Of a stretch of 64,000 nucleotides of DNA, positions 37,060 to 45,567 are shown piece after piece; positions within the stretch are counted from its first letter, which is position 1; each line of letters begins with the position of its first letter. Below the pieces are notes generated by a model. That model did no database searches and was not told the origin of the DNA. It was given only the letters and a program-made list of their open reading frames with translations. The DNA comes from Bacteroides oleiciplenus YIT 12058 (GTDB lineage Bacteria > Bacteroidota > Bacteroidia > Bacteroidales > Bacteroidaceae). The DNA lies in NCBI RefSeq assembly GCF_000315485.1, contig NZ_JH992940.1:789574-853573 (forward strand), given 5' to 3'. A program made the translations under genes and the position numbers.

Positions 37060-38786
37060 TGGAAGAACTCAAAAAATGGCTGGAAGCCAATAAGATTGCT
37101 TATAGACAAATAGACAATGAAGTAGTCGAAGTGACAGGCTTCGGTAAGATGTATCTGGCCGATTTAACGGAAGCACGTTGCGTCTTCAGGGGACAAGAGA
37201 ATAACCTTCAGTTTAACCTGATGGAAAGTCCCGAGGTGCTCATGCAGGAACAGATTTATTATATAGCTTTCCAGTTCGGCAGAAATTGGTATTGGTATGA
37301 CCTGAGAGAGAAGTTTAAATTCAATATCCTGAAATATATTGGCAAACGCACTCCATGCAAAGTAAGTGTTCCCTTTGTCAATCTGGGAGTTCATACCCCG
37401 TACGAGCTGTTAAATGGTAGTGGTGAATTGTCTGACTGGGTAAAGAAAGCAAAGTATCTGGGACAGAATGCAATTGGAATCTGTGACCGGAATACAATGG
37501 CGGCTACCCTGAATTTGCAGAAAGAGTGTACCAAAGCAGGATTGAAATATGTTTTTGGTTACTCGTTCACTCTGGAGCACGAGGGTAATAAGGTGGATAT
37601 GAAGATTTACTGCCAGTCACAAAAGGGCCTCCGGAATTTGTTACGCATCCAAAAAGAGATTATGGTGGACTCCCCTACTAATACGTTAACTCTGTCCGGG
37701 TTGCTTACCCATGCAGAAGGAAATGTATTGGTCTTTGGCAAGCTGGCTTCCTACTGGATGAAGAAAAATTCCCAGATACTCTATGCCATGAATATTGCAT
37801 TTGATAATAAAATATACTATCAGGTAGATTTAAGCGAGTATAAGGCCGAGCGCATTGATGTGGAAGTACTGCGAGCAACACTGACTTTCTTCAACCATTT
37901 CTACGAAGATAAGACACAGACTTTCAGCGTGGAACCAGTACTCATCTGTGATAATTATTACCTGGATAAGGACGATGCGAAAAACAAGATCATACTGAAT
38001 AAGATAGCTTCCGGTGCAGCCCATGAGCAAAGTGAAGATCAGTTTTTTAAAGACGTGGATGAGCATTACAGTGTGTGCTGCCAGCTATTTGACTCTGGAA
38101 AATGGGATATCGATGTCCTCTTTGAAAGGATGTGCAGCCATACAGTAGAGATTGCCACCCATGCAAAGGCTTACTATGAAACAGGTAAAATGTACATGCC
38201 GGAGTATGTAATGTTGCCAGATGAAAAAAAGAAATATGGCAACCGGCATCGTATGTTTACTCGCCTGCTGGAAGAAGGATTGACAGCAAAAATCCCTTCA
38301 TACGGTCACGCCAAATATAGGGAACGCCTGAAGGAAGAGGTCTATATCATAGAATCGACAAACAATGTGGACTATTTTTTAATACAATGGGATATGGTGA
38401 AAAAAGCACGTGAATTAGGAATTGTGACAGGTATTGGCCGTGGTTCGGCTGGTGGTTCTCTGGTTTCATACCTGCTAGGCATTATCTCCATAGACCCGGT
38501 TAAGTATGATTTAATTTTCTCACGTTTTCTAGTGCCCGAGCGATGCGGTTTGAACTGGACGGAAGCGGTCAGCATCATTGGCGAAGACATTGAATTGCTT
38601 CCCGGAGAAAGATATGTCGGGGTTCAGATTGAAGGAAAAGATTACCGGTTTTATAAGGATGCCGAGTTTCAGATTATACGTAGTGGAAGACAAATGAAGG
38701 TATATGCTGACCAGCTTCGTGAAGGCGATGACATTCTTTTTGATAATCGTGACTTGCTATGGACTTTAAATGAAATCAATAAATGA
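37059..38786 (+). CDS. dnaE: DNA polymerase III alpha, N-terminal polypeptide (PHP and first part of palm)
   Basis: A 575-residue protein starting in an overlap with the primase stop. After a phage-specific N-terminus (1-105), the PHP domain begins with NLGVHTPYELLNGSG. The usual H.H has become GVH and the later ITDHGN motif is AIGICDRNT, so PHP metal binding is probably lost. Residues around 455-490 hold the palm motif GIGRGSAGGSLVSY and FSRFLVPER. The canonical next motif with the catalytic aspartates is absent here. Instead about 80 residues (from CGLNWTEAV) lead to a stop. The second polypeptide begins at 38783 in an ATGA overlap and supplies PDIDVDY. Confidence 0.85.
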   Translation: MEELKKWLEANKIAYRQIDNEVVEVTGFGKMYLADLTEARCVFRGQENNLQFNLMESPEVLMQEQIYYIAFQFGRNWYWYDLREKFKFNILKYIGKRTPCKVSVPFVNLGVHTPYELLNGSGELSDWVKKAKYLGQNAIGICDRNTMAATLNLQKECTKAGLKYVFGYSFTLEHEGNKVDMKIYCQSQKGLRNLLRIQKEIMVDSPTNTLTLSGLLTHAEGNVLVFGKLASYWMKKNSQILYAMNIAFDNKIYYQVDLSEYKAERIDVEVLRATLTFFNHFYEDKTQTFSVEPVLICDNYYLDKDDAKNKIILNKIASGAAHEQSEDQFFKDVDEHYSVCCQLFDSGKWDIDVLFERMCSHTVEIATHAKAYYETGKMYMPEYVMLPDEKKKYGNRHRMFTRLLEEGLTAKIPSYGHAKYRERLKEEVYIIESTNNVDYFLIQWDMVKKARELGIVTGIGRGSAGGSLVSYLLGIISIDPVKYDLIFSRFLVPERCGLNWTEAVSIIGEDIELLPGERYVGVQIEGKDYRFYKDAEFQIIRSGRQMKVYADQLREGDDILFDNRDLLWTLNEINK

Positions 38787-41374
38787 AGGTATCAGGGATA
38801 AACCTAAAGGAAAGTCAGGGCGCTTTACCGGTAATAGACTGCTTTGTCGGTAAGGGACTTGTGGAGGGAGGGCATTCCGCCCTCCCGGATATCGACGTCG
38901 ATTATGCGTCGGATAGAAGGCAGGAAATCAAAGAATACCTGGAACAGAGGTACAATGTAAACGGCAAACAACGTGTCTTTTCTGCCGGCACCTTTTCGAG
39001 CATGAAACTCAAGGCAGTCATTAAAGATGTGGCACGTGTTTATCGTGTTCCCTTGAATATTGTCAACTACATAACTGCTATTTTTAATGACGAACAAAAT
39101 TGGACGGACTTATTCTTATTGGCGGCGATGAACAAGAAAGTGAATAAGTTTGTCCATGATTACCCTGAAGTTATCGAGGATATCCGGACAATTATGGGAC
39201 AACCACGCTCCACTTCTATTCATGCCTCTGCCATTGTTGTAACACCAGAAACCAAGGACGGAGAACCGGCTGAATGTTTTGATTTTTTGCCAATTCGCAA
39301 GATGGATGAGCTATTGGTATCGGAATTTGATGGATATGCGGTGGATGAAATCGGGCTATTGAAGGAGGATGTTCTTGCCACTAAAGAGCTATCCAAACTA
39401 AGCGCGGTTATTAATATAGTCAACAGGGTATATGGGAAAAACTACAGTATTGAATCCATTACTCAGAACGAAATAGAGGATACCAGAACATATAAGCTAT
39501 TGGCAGAAGGACACACTCAAAATGTCTTTCAGTTTGCTTCCAAGGGGATTACCCGTTTCATTACGGATGTCAGACCCGACTGCATCGAAGACCTGATTGC
39601 AATTAATGCGCTATATCGTCCTGCAACGCTGGAAATCAAGGCTACGGATGACTATATCAAGTACAAACATGGCGAAGTGGCCCCCGTGTACAGTTTCGGA
39701 ACCTATGAAGCTACCAAAAACACATATGGAATCATGTGCATCGCCGAAGATACAAGAATAGCTACCCGGAAGGGATGTAAACCGATTCAGAATATAATAC
39801 CCGGAGATTTTGTCCTTACAGAAGACGGCACTTTCCAGCAAGTAACACGAACATACAAGAAGGGGATAAAGAAAACAGTTCTTATCAAAACCTCTATGGG
39901 AAGAAAGCTATATTGTACGGCTGATCATCGGGTATTGACCCAGTTAGGCTGGGTACAAGCTAGCAAACTTATCCCCGGAGAACATCGTATCAAGACATTT
40001 TATACTCAGGACGATAAAATAGATGAAGAATACAGACAGTATCCAATCTGGTGCCCAGTGTTATCTGTTACTCTGAGTTCTGAGAAAATGACTTATGACC
40101 TAAGCGTTTGGAAAAGACATAGTTTTTGTGCCAACAATATGATTGTTCACAATTGTTATCAGGAACAGTTTATGTCCATCGCACACAGTCTCGGAGGCTT
40201 TGATCTGGGAAAGACCGACTACTTGCGAAAGGCTATCGGAAAGAAGAAAGCAGACTTGATGGCTTCCTTAAAAACGGATTTTCTTGCCGGGGCTATCCAA
40301 AACGGCTGTCCGGATTATGAGGCAGAAGAAATTTGGCATAAAATTGAGGTTGCAGGAAAGTATTCATTTAACCGGTCGCATGCAGCCGCATACGCGCTTA
40401 CGGCCTTTGCCGGTGCCTGGCTGAAAGCGAACTATCCCTCGGCATTCTATACAATTGCTCTCCAGTGGGCGGATGATAAAGAAGTGGTTCTGCTGATGTC
40501 GGAAATGGAACAATGCAGTCGGGCTAAAATTGTACCTCCGGATATCAACGTATCCATGAAGCAGTTCTTCACTGACTACCAGACAGATGAAATCTTTTGG
40601 TCACTGACTAAAATCAAGATGTTAGGTGATAAGGCTGCAGAATACATGCTGGAAGAAAGAGAAAAGAACGGACGTTTCACCTCTATAGAGAATTTTATCC
40701 ACCGCATCTTCAAATATAAATTGAAAAAATACGAATATTGGGATGAACCGGATAATGAGCAAGAGGCCGTCCGCGTTCCAGTAAATGCCCGTCATGTCAA
40801 AAATTTAGTCCTGTCCGGTTGTTTTGACAAATTGGAAAATGTAAAGGCAATAACTGAACGGTACTCAATTCTGACACGAGCGGCCAAAGCACTCAGCTTC
40901 CAGCTTTCTGAAGAAGATTTCCCTGAATCATTGACAGACAAGCATTACTATTGGTCCATGCAGCAAATTGCCGTATCAGGTGTAGGCAGTATTGATTATC
41001 ATCGTATCTATGATAATTCCGAAGCCAGAAACAAACTGAAAGGAAAAGTCTGTTATATGTCATTACGTGATGCTTCCATTCTTGAGAATGAAGGTAAAAG
41101 GATTGTTGTCTGTGTCACAGTCTCTGAAATGTCTGAGATGTCATACAAAGACAAAAACACCGGTGAGAAGAAAAAATTCTGCAAACTGAAACTCCAACAG
41201 AACAATGATATGATAGAGCTGGTTATGTGGAACGATTACTACACCGAACATAAGAAAGAAATAACCGATGTGACCAATAAAGTGATTATTATTAGTGCTG
41301 TCATTCGCTATAGTGATTATAATGGCGCCAACAATTTACAAACCTACAAAACATCCACTCTTATGAGTCTATAA
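38783..41374 (+). CDS. dnaE: DNA polymerase III alpha, C-terminal polypeptide (catalytic palm, fingers) with mini-intein
   Basis: An 863-residue protein. After about 31 extra residues it enters LPDIDVDYASDRR, with the two palm aspartates at residues 36 and 38 (third candidate in YRPATLEIKATDDY). Fingers follow with RKAIGKKK. A mini-intein occupies residues 319-457, inside the motif normally read as YGIM-YQEQ. The helix-hairpin-helix region and an OB-like fold (about 770-850) complete the protein. Catalytic activity needs assembly with the N-terminal polypeptide and splicing of the intein. The gene starts in an ATGA overlap, so reinitiation should give matched amounts. Confidence 0.85.
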   Translation: MKVSGINLKESQGALPVIDCFVGKGLVEGGHSALPDIDVDYASDRRQEIKEYLEQRYNVNGKQRVFSAGTFSSMKLKAVIKDVARVYRVPLNIVNYITAIFNDEQNWTDLFLLAAMNKKVNKFVHDYPEVIEDIRTIMGQPRSTSIHASAIVVTPETKDGEPAECFDFLPIRKMDELLVSEFDGYAVDEIGLLKEDVLATKELSKLSAVINIVNRVYGKNYSIESITQNEIEDTRTYKLLAEGHTQNVFQFASKGITRFITDVRPDCIEDLIAINALYRPATLEIKATDDYIKYKHGEVAPVYSFGTYEATKNTYGIMCIAEDTRIATRKGCKPIQNIIPGDFVLTEDGTFQQVTRTYKKGIKKTVLIKTSMGRKLYCTADHRVLTQLGWVQASKLIPGEHRIKTFYTQDDKIDEEYRQYPIWCPVLSVTLSSEKMTYDLSVWKRHSFCANNMIVHNCYQEQFMSIAHSLGGFDLGKTDYLRKAIGKKKADLMASLKTDFLAGAIQNGCPDYEAEEIWHKIEVAGKYSFNRSHAAAYALTAFAGAWLKANYPSAFYTIALQWADDKEVVLLMSEMEQCSRAKIVPPDINVSMKQFFTDYQTDEIFWSLTKIKMLGDKAAEYMLEEREKNGRFTSIENFIHRIFKYKLKKYEYWDEPDNEQEAVRVPVNARHVKNLVLSGCFDKLENVKAITERYSILTRAAKALSFQLSEEDFPESLTDKHYYWSMQQIAVSGVGSIDYHRIYDNSEARNKLKGKVCYMSLRDASILENEGKRIVVCVTVSEMSEMSYKDKNTGEKKKFCKLKLQQNNDMIELVMWNDYYTEHKKEITDVTNKVIIISAVIRYSDYNGANNLQTYKTSTLMSL
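39737..40153 (+). other. Mini-intein in DnaE (139 residues, no endonuclease)
   Basis: The segment opens with Cys1 (CIAEDTRIATRKG), has the B-block histidine region LYCTADHRVLTQLGW, the F-block-like MTYDLSVWKRHSFCAN, and ends in IVHN followed by Cys +1 of the extein. Removing it rejoins the conserved polymerase sequence YGIM and CYQEQ. At 139 residues there is no room for a homing endonuclease. All residues needed for splicing appear present, so it is likely active. Confidence 0.9.
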
Positions 41375-41887
41375 ATGAAACCTATCATTATTGCCATCGT
41401 TGGAGATTCCGGTTCAGGCAAGACCTATATGGCTGAATTTCTACGAAATCAATTGAATGTACCAACTATTGTATCATACACCACACGCCCCAAACGACCT
41501 GGAGAAACTGATGGTGTAGGGCATTATTTCATAAATGCTTCCCAGCTTCCGGATAAGCAAGACATGCTGGCATATACGAGCTTTGGAGGATATGAATATT
41601 TCGCTCTGCATGAGCAGGTTCCCTGTAAAGGTATTTGTTGTTACGTCATAGACGAGAGTGGACTAGAAATGCTGTATTATAATCATTGTGAACGTTATGA
41701 TATTGTTTCTGTTCTGATTATCTGTCCGCAGGATGTCCTCATTTTGCGAGGTATCGATTCAAACCGGCTCAAGCGGGATAAAGGACGTAAACACTTAGGT
41801 GAGAAGTTCTTTGACTGCATTATTCGGAATGATGTTTCCAAAGAAGAGTTCGAGTACAAAATCTTGTGTGAATTTAATCGGCTTTAG
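41375..41887 (+). CDS. Guanylate kinase-like nucleoside monophosphate kinase
   Basis: A 170-residue protein directly after the polymerase stop. P-loop GDSGSGKT at about 9-16 and VSYTTRPKRPGE, the GMP-binding motif of guanylate kinases, at about 34-45. It is slightly short for the family. T4 gene 1-type dNMP kinases supply dNTP precursors, and the same role is likely here, next to the polymerase. Confidence 0.75.
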   Translation: MKPIIIAIVGDSGSGKTYMAEFLRNQLNVPTIVSYTTRPKRPGETDGVGHYFINASQLPDKQDMLAYTSFGGYEYFALHEQVPCKGICCYVIDESGLEMLYYNHCERYDIVSVLIICPQDVLILRGIDSNRLKRDKGRKHLGEKFFDCIIRNDVSKEEFEYKILCEFNRL

Positions 41888-41888
41888 T

Positions 41889-42671
41889 ATGGCAGCACCT
41901 AAAATAGAACCTAAAATCTTCGTCGGAATTGTACTTGATTTCGAGACAGGAGGGTTGGATTGTACCAAAAGTGCATGTACACAGATAGCAATGCATGCAG
42001 TCCGGATGGACAACTGGCAGGTCATTGACCGCTATGTCAGGTACATTCAACCATACGATAAACAGGAAATTGGAGGCCCGGCCAAACGTAAGGTCTTAAA
42101 GAACAAGCGTGAACTGGAACTGGAAGGCTTTGGGCGATCACAGCCAATGGGCTATGACCAGGAGGCATTGGCTTATTCCGGTATCACTATGGACATGCTT
42201 ATCCAGCAGGGTGTGAATATCCATGAAATAGCAAAGGATATTATCCGCTTGGGCGAGCGCTGTACCTTAACCAAAGGAAAGCAAACCAAGCCGGTGTTGA
42301 TAGGACAAAATATCACATTTGATATAGGCTTTCTCCAGCAAATTATAAACTATGCGGGATTAATAAAAGACTTTGAGAAGGTGTTTGCAGGTACTACAGA
42401 CTTTTATGGGAACTTTCAACCCCATTATATCGATACCATTGACCTGGGACGATTGTGCTTTGCACATAATCCGGAAGTCACCTCTTATCAACTGGAATTA
42501 TTAGCTGAACGGCTGGGGATTGAGCTGGAGGATGCACATGACGCCGACGCAGATGTTGAAGCAACGCATCATGTAGTTGCTGTTTGTTCTAATCGTTTAA
42601 GGATGAACGGAGAGAGCGGAGAAACTTTGCTGCCCAGAAAAGAAAAAACAAGAATGCACTTTAAAATCTAA
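41889..42671 (+). CDS. DnaQ-like 3'-5' exonuclease (DEDD family)
   Basis: The frame is open from 41799, inside the kinase gene, but the ATG at 41889 one base after the kinase stop is the natural start (260 residues). ExoI is VLDFETGGL, ExoII IGQNITFDIGF, and ExoIII HDADADVEAT with His, so the DEDDh set is complete. Because the PHP domain of the phage polymerase looks inactive, this protein is the likely proofreading subunit. Confidence 0.85.
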   Translation: MAAPKIEPKIFVGIVLDFETGGLDCTKSACTQIAMHAVRMDNWQVIDRYVRYIQPYDKQEIGGPAKRKVLKNKRELELEGFGRSQPMGYDQEALAYSGITMDMLIQQGVNIHEIAKDIIRLGERCTLTKGKQTKPVLIGQNITFDIGFLQQIINYAGLIKDFEKVFAGTTDFYGNFQPHYIDTIDLGRLCFAHNPEVTSYQLELLAERLGIELEDAHDADADVEATHHVVAVCSNRLRMNGESGETLLPRKEKTRMHFKI

Positions 42672-42682
42672 GCTCTAAGCAT

Positions 42683-42952
42683 ATGGAAGACGAGGAAATA
42701 ATTTCATTCAAAAAAGAAAGTGACAAGATGCTATTCGGGGTACAAGGGTATGACGGTAACGAACTGATGGCCGCTATTACAGGGTATGATCTGAGAATTG
42801 CCTTCAACATGAAACTAATCAATTCCCTGGCTGATGCGGAGAGTTGTGCAGATGCCTTGGCAGATATTTTCTATCAATCATTAATGGAACAACTGATTGA
42901 GAAAAAGTCTGAAATTATACAACCTGTACCTCCTGAAAAGTCTATTCTTTGA
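42683..42952 (+). CDS. Small phage protein, unknown
   Basis: An 89-residue acidic protein (MEDEEIISFKKESDKMLFG...) with a probable C-terminal amphipathic helix (DALADIFYQSLMEQLIEKK) and no membrane segment. Its TGA overlaps a TTG that may start the terminase small subunit. The family is not recognised. Confidence 0.6.
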   Translation: MEDEEIISFKKESDKMLFGVQGYDGNELMAAITGYDLRIAFNMKLINSLADAESCADALADIFYQSLMEQLIEKKSEIIQPVPPEKSIL

Positions 42953-43515
42953 AAAGAGCCATAAGTCCGGTTTCTACTTATGCCGGACTTAGTTCAAAAT
43001 CATTTATTGAAAGTATGAAAAATGAAAAAAAATGTGACGATACAGAACAGCGGCTAACCCGTGAAGAGGAAGAGTTCTGTAATCTTTATGTATGTGGAGG
43101 GATACAGTTCGCCGGACAACATGGCAAATGTTATAAAGAGGTTTTCTATGCGGACGAAGATAAAGCTCTAATGTCCGGAAGACAACTGCTGGCCAAACCA
43201 TATATCCAGGCTCATATAAAAAAACTTGTTGAAAAAACACATGCAGATATGGAGACCATTGCAGTTAAGTTACAGGTTGCAGAGACATTGAAAGCCGTTA
43301 TGGAGGAAACTGCTACGGGCAATTACGAAGACAAGTTTGGGGTAAGTCTGTCACCGGCACCTCTCAGGGCAGTTTCAGTAAATGCCGCCAAGGCTTTGAT
43401 GGAGCTTTATCCAATCAAGCATTCACAAGAGGCAAGATTCAAGATTGAGGGTGAAAGTGGTGTAATCTTTAATGTTGTCATACCCGCATCAAACAAACAC
43501 GAGAATGACTCCTGA
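42949..43515 (+). CDS. Terminase small subunit
   Basis: Up to 188 residues from a TTG overlapping the previous TGA as TTGA, or 166 from the ATG at 43015 (MKNEKKCDD). From residue 40 the segment RLTREEEEFCNLYVCGG, followed by a helix-turn-helix-like AGQHGKCYKEVFY, matches terminase small subunits that bind packaging sites. A coiled C-terminal part (about 90-125) could drive oligomerisation. The large subunit is separate, at 46155, with lysis genes between them. A TTG start is also needed for the lysozyme gene downstream, which favours 42949, but the hairpin at 42962 argues for 43015. Confidence 0.7.
   Translation: MKRAISPVSTYAGLSSKSFIESMKNEKKCDDTEQRLTREEEEFCNLYVCGGIQFAGQHGKCYKEVFYADEDKALMSGRQLLAKPYIQAHIKKLVEKTHADMETIAVKLQVAETLKAVMEETATGNYEDKFGVSLSPAPLRAVSVNAAKALMELYPIKHSQEARFKIEGESGVIFNVVIPASNKHENDS
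42962..42991 (+). other. Perfect 9-bp inverted repeat in front of the terminase small subunit
   Basis: TAAGTCCGG at 42962-42970 and CCGGACTTA at 42983-42991 are perfect complements around a 12-nt loop, with no T-run after. It lies between the TTG at 42949 and the ATG at 43015. If translation starts at the ATG, it is a leader hairpin; if at the TTG, it is inside the gene. Confidence 0.5.
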
Positions 43516-43663
43516 TAAAAGAAAGAACCTGGAAAGAGGAATCTTTATGGTGCTGATAACAGGATTAGCCCTCTACGGATTAAAAGATGTCGATGCGGCA
43601 GAAAAGATGATTCGTGCTTTGACAGACGCTTTTGCTTTGCTTTTTAACTCAATAAATACCTGA
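43505..43663 (+). CDS. Small membrane protein, possible holin
   Basis: A 52-residue protein from the ATG at 43505, overlapping the terminase gene by 11 bp. It has one hydrophobic segment (GIFMVLITGLALYGL), preceded by basic residues and followed by a short amphipathic helix. It sits at the head of a lysis cluster, so a holin or antiholin role is plausible. Confidence 0.5.
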   Translation: MTPDKRKNLERGIFMVLITGLALYGLKDVDAAEKMIRALTDAFALLFNSINT

Positions 43664-43666
43664 CAC

Positions 43667-43957
43667 ATGACACAATTTAGAGAATTCGTCCTTAATAACT
43701 TCAAGACTTTGACCGCTGTTGTAGCCTTTATCGTAACAATGTACGTTCAGCACATGAATAATATATCACGGATAGCCGAACTGACCGACAAGTGCACCTC
43801 ACTGGAGATGAAGATCAATGACCAATACGAGAAGATAGATGCCATCAAACTGGATAAAACCGTATTTGAAGCAACTATGGCACAATTTACATCCATGAGG
43901 GCTGACCTGAAAGAGATGCGGGAAGATATCAAGGAACTATTAAAAGGTAACCATTGA
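43667..43957 (+). CDS. Membrane-anchored coiled-coil protein (holin- or spanin-like)
   Basis: A 96-residue protein with one N-terminal membrane segment (LTAVVAFIVTMYV, about 15-27) and a coiled coil over the rest (MKINDQYEKIDAIK ... RADLKEMREDIKELL). This architecture is common in the small lysis proteins next to phage lysozymes. The TGA stop overlaps the start of the lysozyme as TTGA. Confidence 0.6.
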   Translation: MTQFREFVLNNFKTLTAVVAFIVTMYVQHMNNISRIAELTDKCTSLEMKINDQYEKIDAIKLDKTVFEATMAQFTSMRADLKEMREDIKELLKGNH

Positions 43958-44517
43958 ATAGAAAGGTGATTCTATTATGCCCGCTGCTTTTGTTAATCCA
44001 GGATTCTTTTCAGATAGGAAGAAAAGAATGTATTGTTGATTTACATAAAACAACGGACTTCCAGCAACCAGAGATTGACTTATTTGAGACGGCGGTTGCC
44101 TGCATCAAAAAATATGAAGGCTGGCATTCACGAGAACATTTCCCATATGTCGGATATGGGCACCGCCTGCTCAAAGGAGAAGCATTTGACCATCGGATTT
44201 CAGAAGAGTTTGCAGACTTGCTCCTCAGAAAAGACCTTCGTATAAAATGTGGGGTATTCCGTGATTTTGGAAGAGACTCACTTATTCTAGGCACTTTAGC
44301 CTATAATGTGGGTGAATACAGACTTTTAGGGTTCGGGAAAAAGCTGAAATCCAATTTAATAAGAAAACTGGAGAAAGGAAACAGGGATATATACGATGAC
44401 TATATTTCATTTTGCCACCATAAAGGGAAAGTAGTTCCTTCCATAAAAAAGAGAAGAATGGAGGAATACAGATTATTGTTTAATTGTAAATATATTAATA
44501 ACAAAAACTATGATTAA
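43954..44517 (+). CDS. GH24-type phage lysozyme with signal sequence, TTG start
   Basis: A 187-residue protein. The frame has no ATG near the start. TTG at 43954 overlaps the preceding TGA, and a GTG at 43966 is the alternative. Residues 4-15 (VILLCPLLLLIQ) are a signal sequence or anchor. Residues 50-75 hold IKKYEGWHSREHFPYVGYGHRL with the catalytic Glu and the GYGH motif of T4-type lysozymes, and LAYNVGEYRLLG matches the later conserved block. It should cut peptidoglycan at lysis. The missing ATG is unusual. Confidence 0.8.
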   Translation: MNRKVILLCPLLLLIQDSFQIGRKECIVDLHKTTDFQQPEIDLFETAVACIKKYEGWHSREHFPYVGYGHRLLKGEAFDHRISEEFADLLLRKDLRIKCGVFRDFGRDSLILGTLAYNVGEYRLLGFGKKLKSNLIRKLEKGNRDIYDDYISFCHHKGKVVPSIKKRRMEEYRLLFNCKYINNKNYD

Positions 44518-44728
44518 TGTAGGTGATGTCGTTACGATAAAAATGTCGGAAGCTTTAAAGTTTGACAGATTAACCACTCTCGCAGGTCGGGAAGCAGAAG
44601 TCTTGGAGGTATTGACCTCTATCCAGCGGTTGAATAAAGGATATCTTGTCAAACTGACGGGAGAACCTTATCTGGGTGATGATATCTGGTTCATTCCACA
44701 AGAATCCATTGATGATGAAGATGAATAG
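44510..44728 (+). CDS. Small phage protein, SH3-like, unknown
   Basis: A 72-residue beta-rich protein (MINVGDVVTIKMSEAL, then GREAEVLEVL and GYLVKLTG) with the spacing of a small SH3/KOW-type barrel and an acidic tail. It overlaps the lysozyme by 8 bp and the spanin-like gene by 8 bp. The function is unknown. Confidence 0.55.
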   Translation: MINVGDVVTIKMSEALKFDRLTTLAGREAEVLEVLTSIQRLNKGYLVKLTGEPYLGDDIWFIPQESIDDEDE

Positions 44729-45326
44729 GATCAGCATAACAACTATTGTCATCTTGGCTGCAGCATTGGTTACAATTCACTTATTAAGGGTACAGATAAA
44801 ACACCTGAAACAAGAACGTGACCGCTATTCAGCAAATACGGAATCTCTTCTTTCTGATATAAAAAGACTGAAAATCGATTCTTGCACAAGGGTTGTTGAA
44901 GTACAAACCCTAAAACTTACAGTTGATGAATACGAAAAATACAGGGCCACCGATGCTGCTCAGATAAAGAAAATGGGAATACGGATTAAGGATTTGGAAG
45001 CCGTAGGTAAACATCAAATAACTGTGGATGCACCTATTCAGGCTGAAATTCGAGATTCTACTATCGTTTACGATACTATAACAGTTTCAATCCGTAAAGT
45101 AGAAATGGATACTCCTCATTTGAAACTGGATGGAACGATTGAAGATAACCTGTTGAAAGGTAAGCTATATCTGCCTGTTAATTTACAACAGGCAATTTGG
45201 TTAGAGTATAAACACAAATTCTTATGGTGGAGATGGAAAGTAAAGGCTGTACACCAAAGTATAAGCAGCGATAATCCTTATGTTTATATTAATTATTCAG
45301 AGTTTATAAAAATTCAAAAGAAATAA
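44721..45326 (+). CDS. Inner-membrane spanin-like protein (Rz-like, DUF6549-like)
   Basis: The frame runs from 44676, but ATG at 44721 (or 44715) gives the right N-terminus, a membrane segment ITTIVILAAALVTIHLLRV, followed by a coiled coil (QIKHLKQERDRY ... DEYEKY) and a beta-rich C-terminal domain with FLWWRWKVKAVHQ. The 201-residue layout matches Rz-type spanins and proteins I recall as DUF6549 in Bacteroidales phages. It would act in outer-membrane disruption at lysis. Confidence 0.6.
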   Translation: MNRISITTIVILAAALVTIHLLRVQIKHLKQERDRYSANTESLLSDIKRLKIDSCTRVVEVQTLKLTVDEYEKYRATDAAQIKKMGIRIKDLEAVGKHQITVDAPIQAEIRDSTIVYDTITVSIRKVEMDTPHLKLDGTIEDNLLKGKLYLPVNLQQAIWLEYKHKFLWWRWKVKAVHQSISSDNPYVYINYSEFIKIQKK

Positions 45327-45329
45327 AGT

Positions 45330-45548
45330 ATGATTTGGAAAAAGTCTTTTAAAGGGAAAATCGAATGTGCAAACCGTGTGTTTAACGCTACTATTGAAAA
45401 ATTGAAGCGTATTCAAGCTGACATGACGGTACAGATAGAAAAAAATCAAACTAAAATACAGAATATTAAAGATGATAATGAAGAGCTTGAAGGTATGAAG
45501 AAGAAAGTTACAAGGCAAATTGAGGAAATTGGAAAGTTTTCTATATAG
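45330..45548 (+). CDS. Coiled-coil phage protein, unknown
   Basis: A 72-residue Lys/Glu-rich protein with a single long coiled coil (IEKLKRIQADMTVQIEKNQT ... KKKVTRQIEEIGKF), no signal peptide and no membrane segment. Last gene before a terminator, at the end of the lysis cluster. Confidence 0.5.
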   Translation: MIWKKSFKGKIECANRVFNATIEKLKRIQADMTVQIEKNQTKIQNIKDDNEELEGMKKKVTRQIEEIGKFSI

Positions 45549-45567
45549 AAGTCCACACACTCTAAAC

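Noticed and set aside
38772..38790. Programmed -1 frameshift at the polymerase gene junction
   Set aside because: There is no slippery heptamer: a shift at AAA before TGA would re-pair on TAA. The ATGA overlap explains expression of the second part.
38540..38890. Split intein joining the two polymerase polypeptides
   Set aside because: Although a Cys follows FLVPER, the second part ends in GGH before Ser, without the terminal HN, and no B-block TxxH is seen. Natural two-chain assembly or a cut insertion is the better reading.
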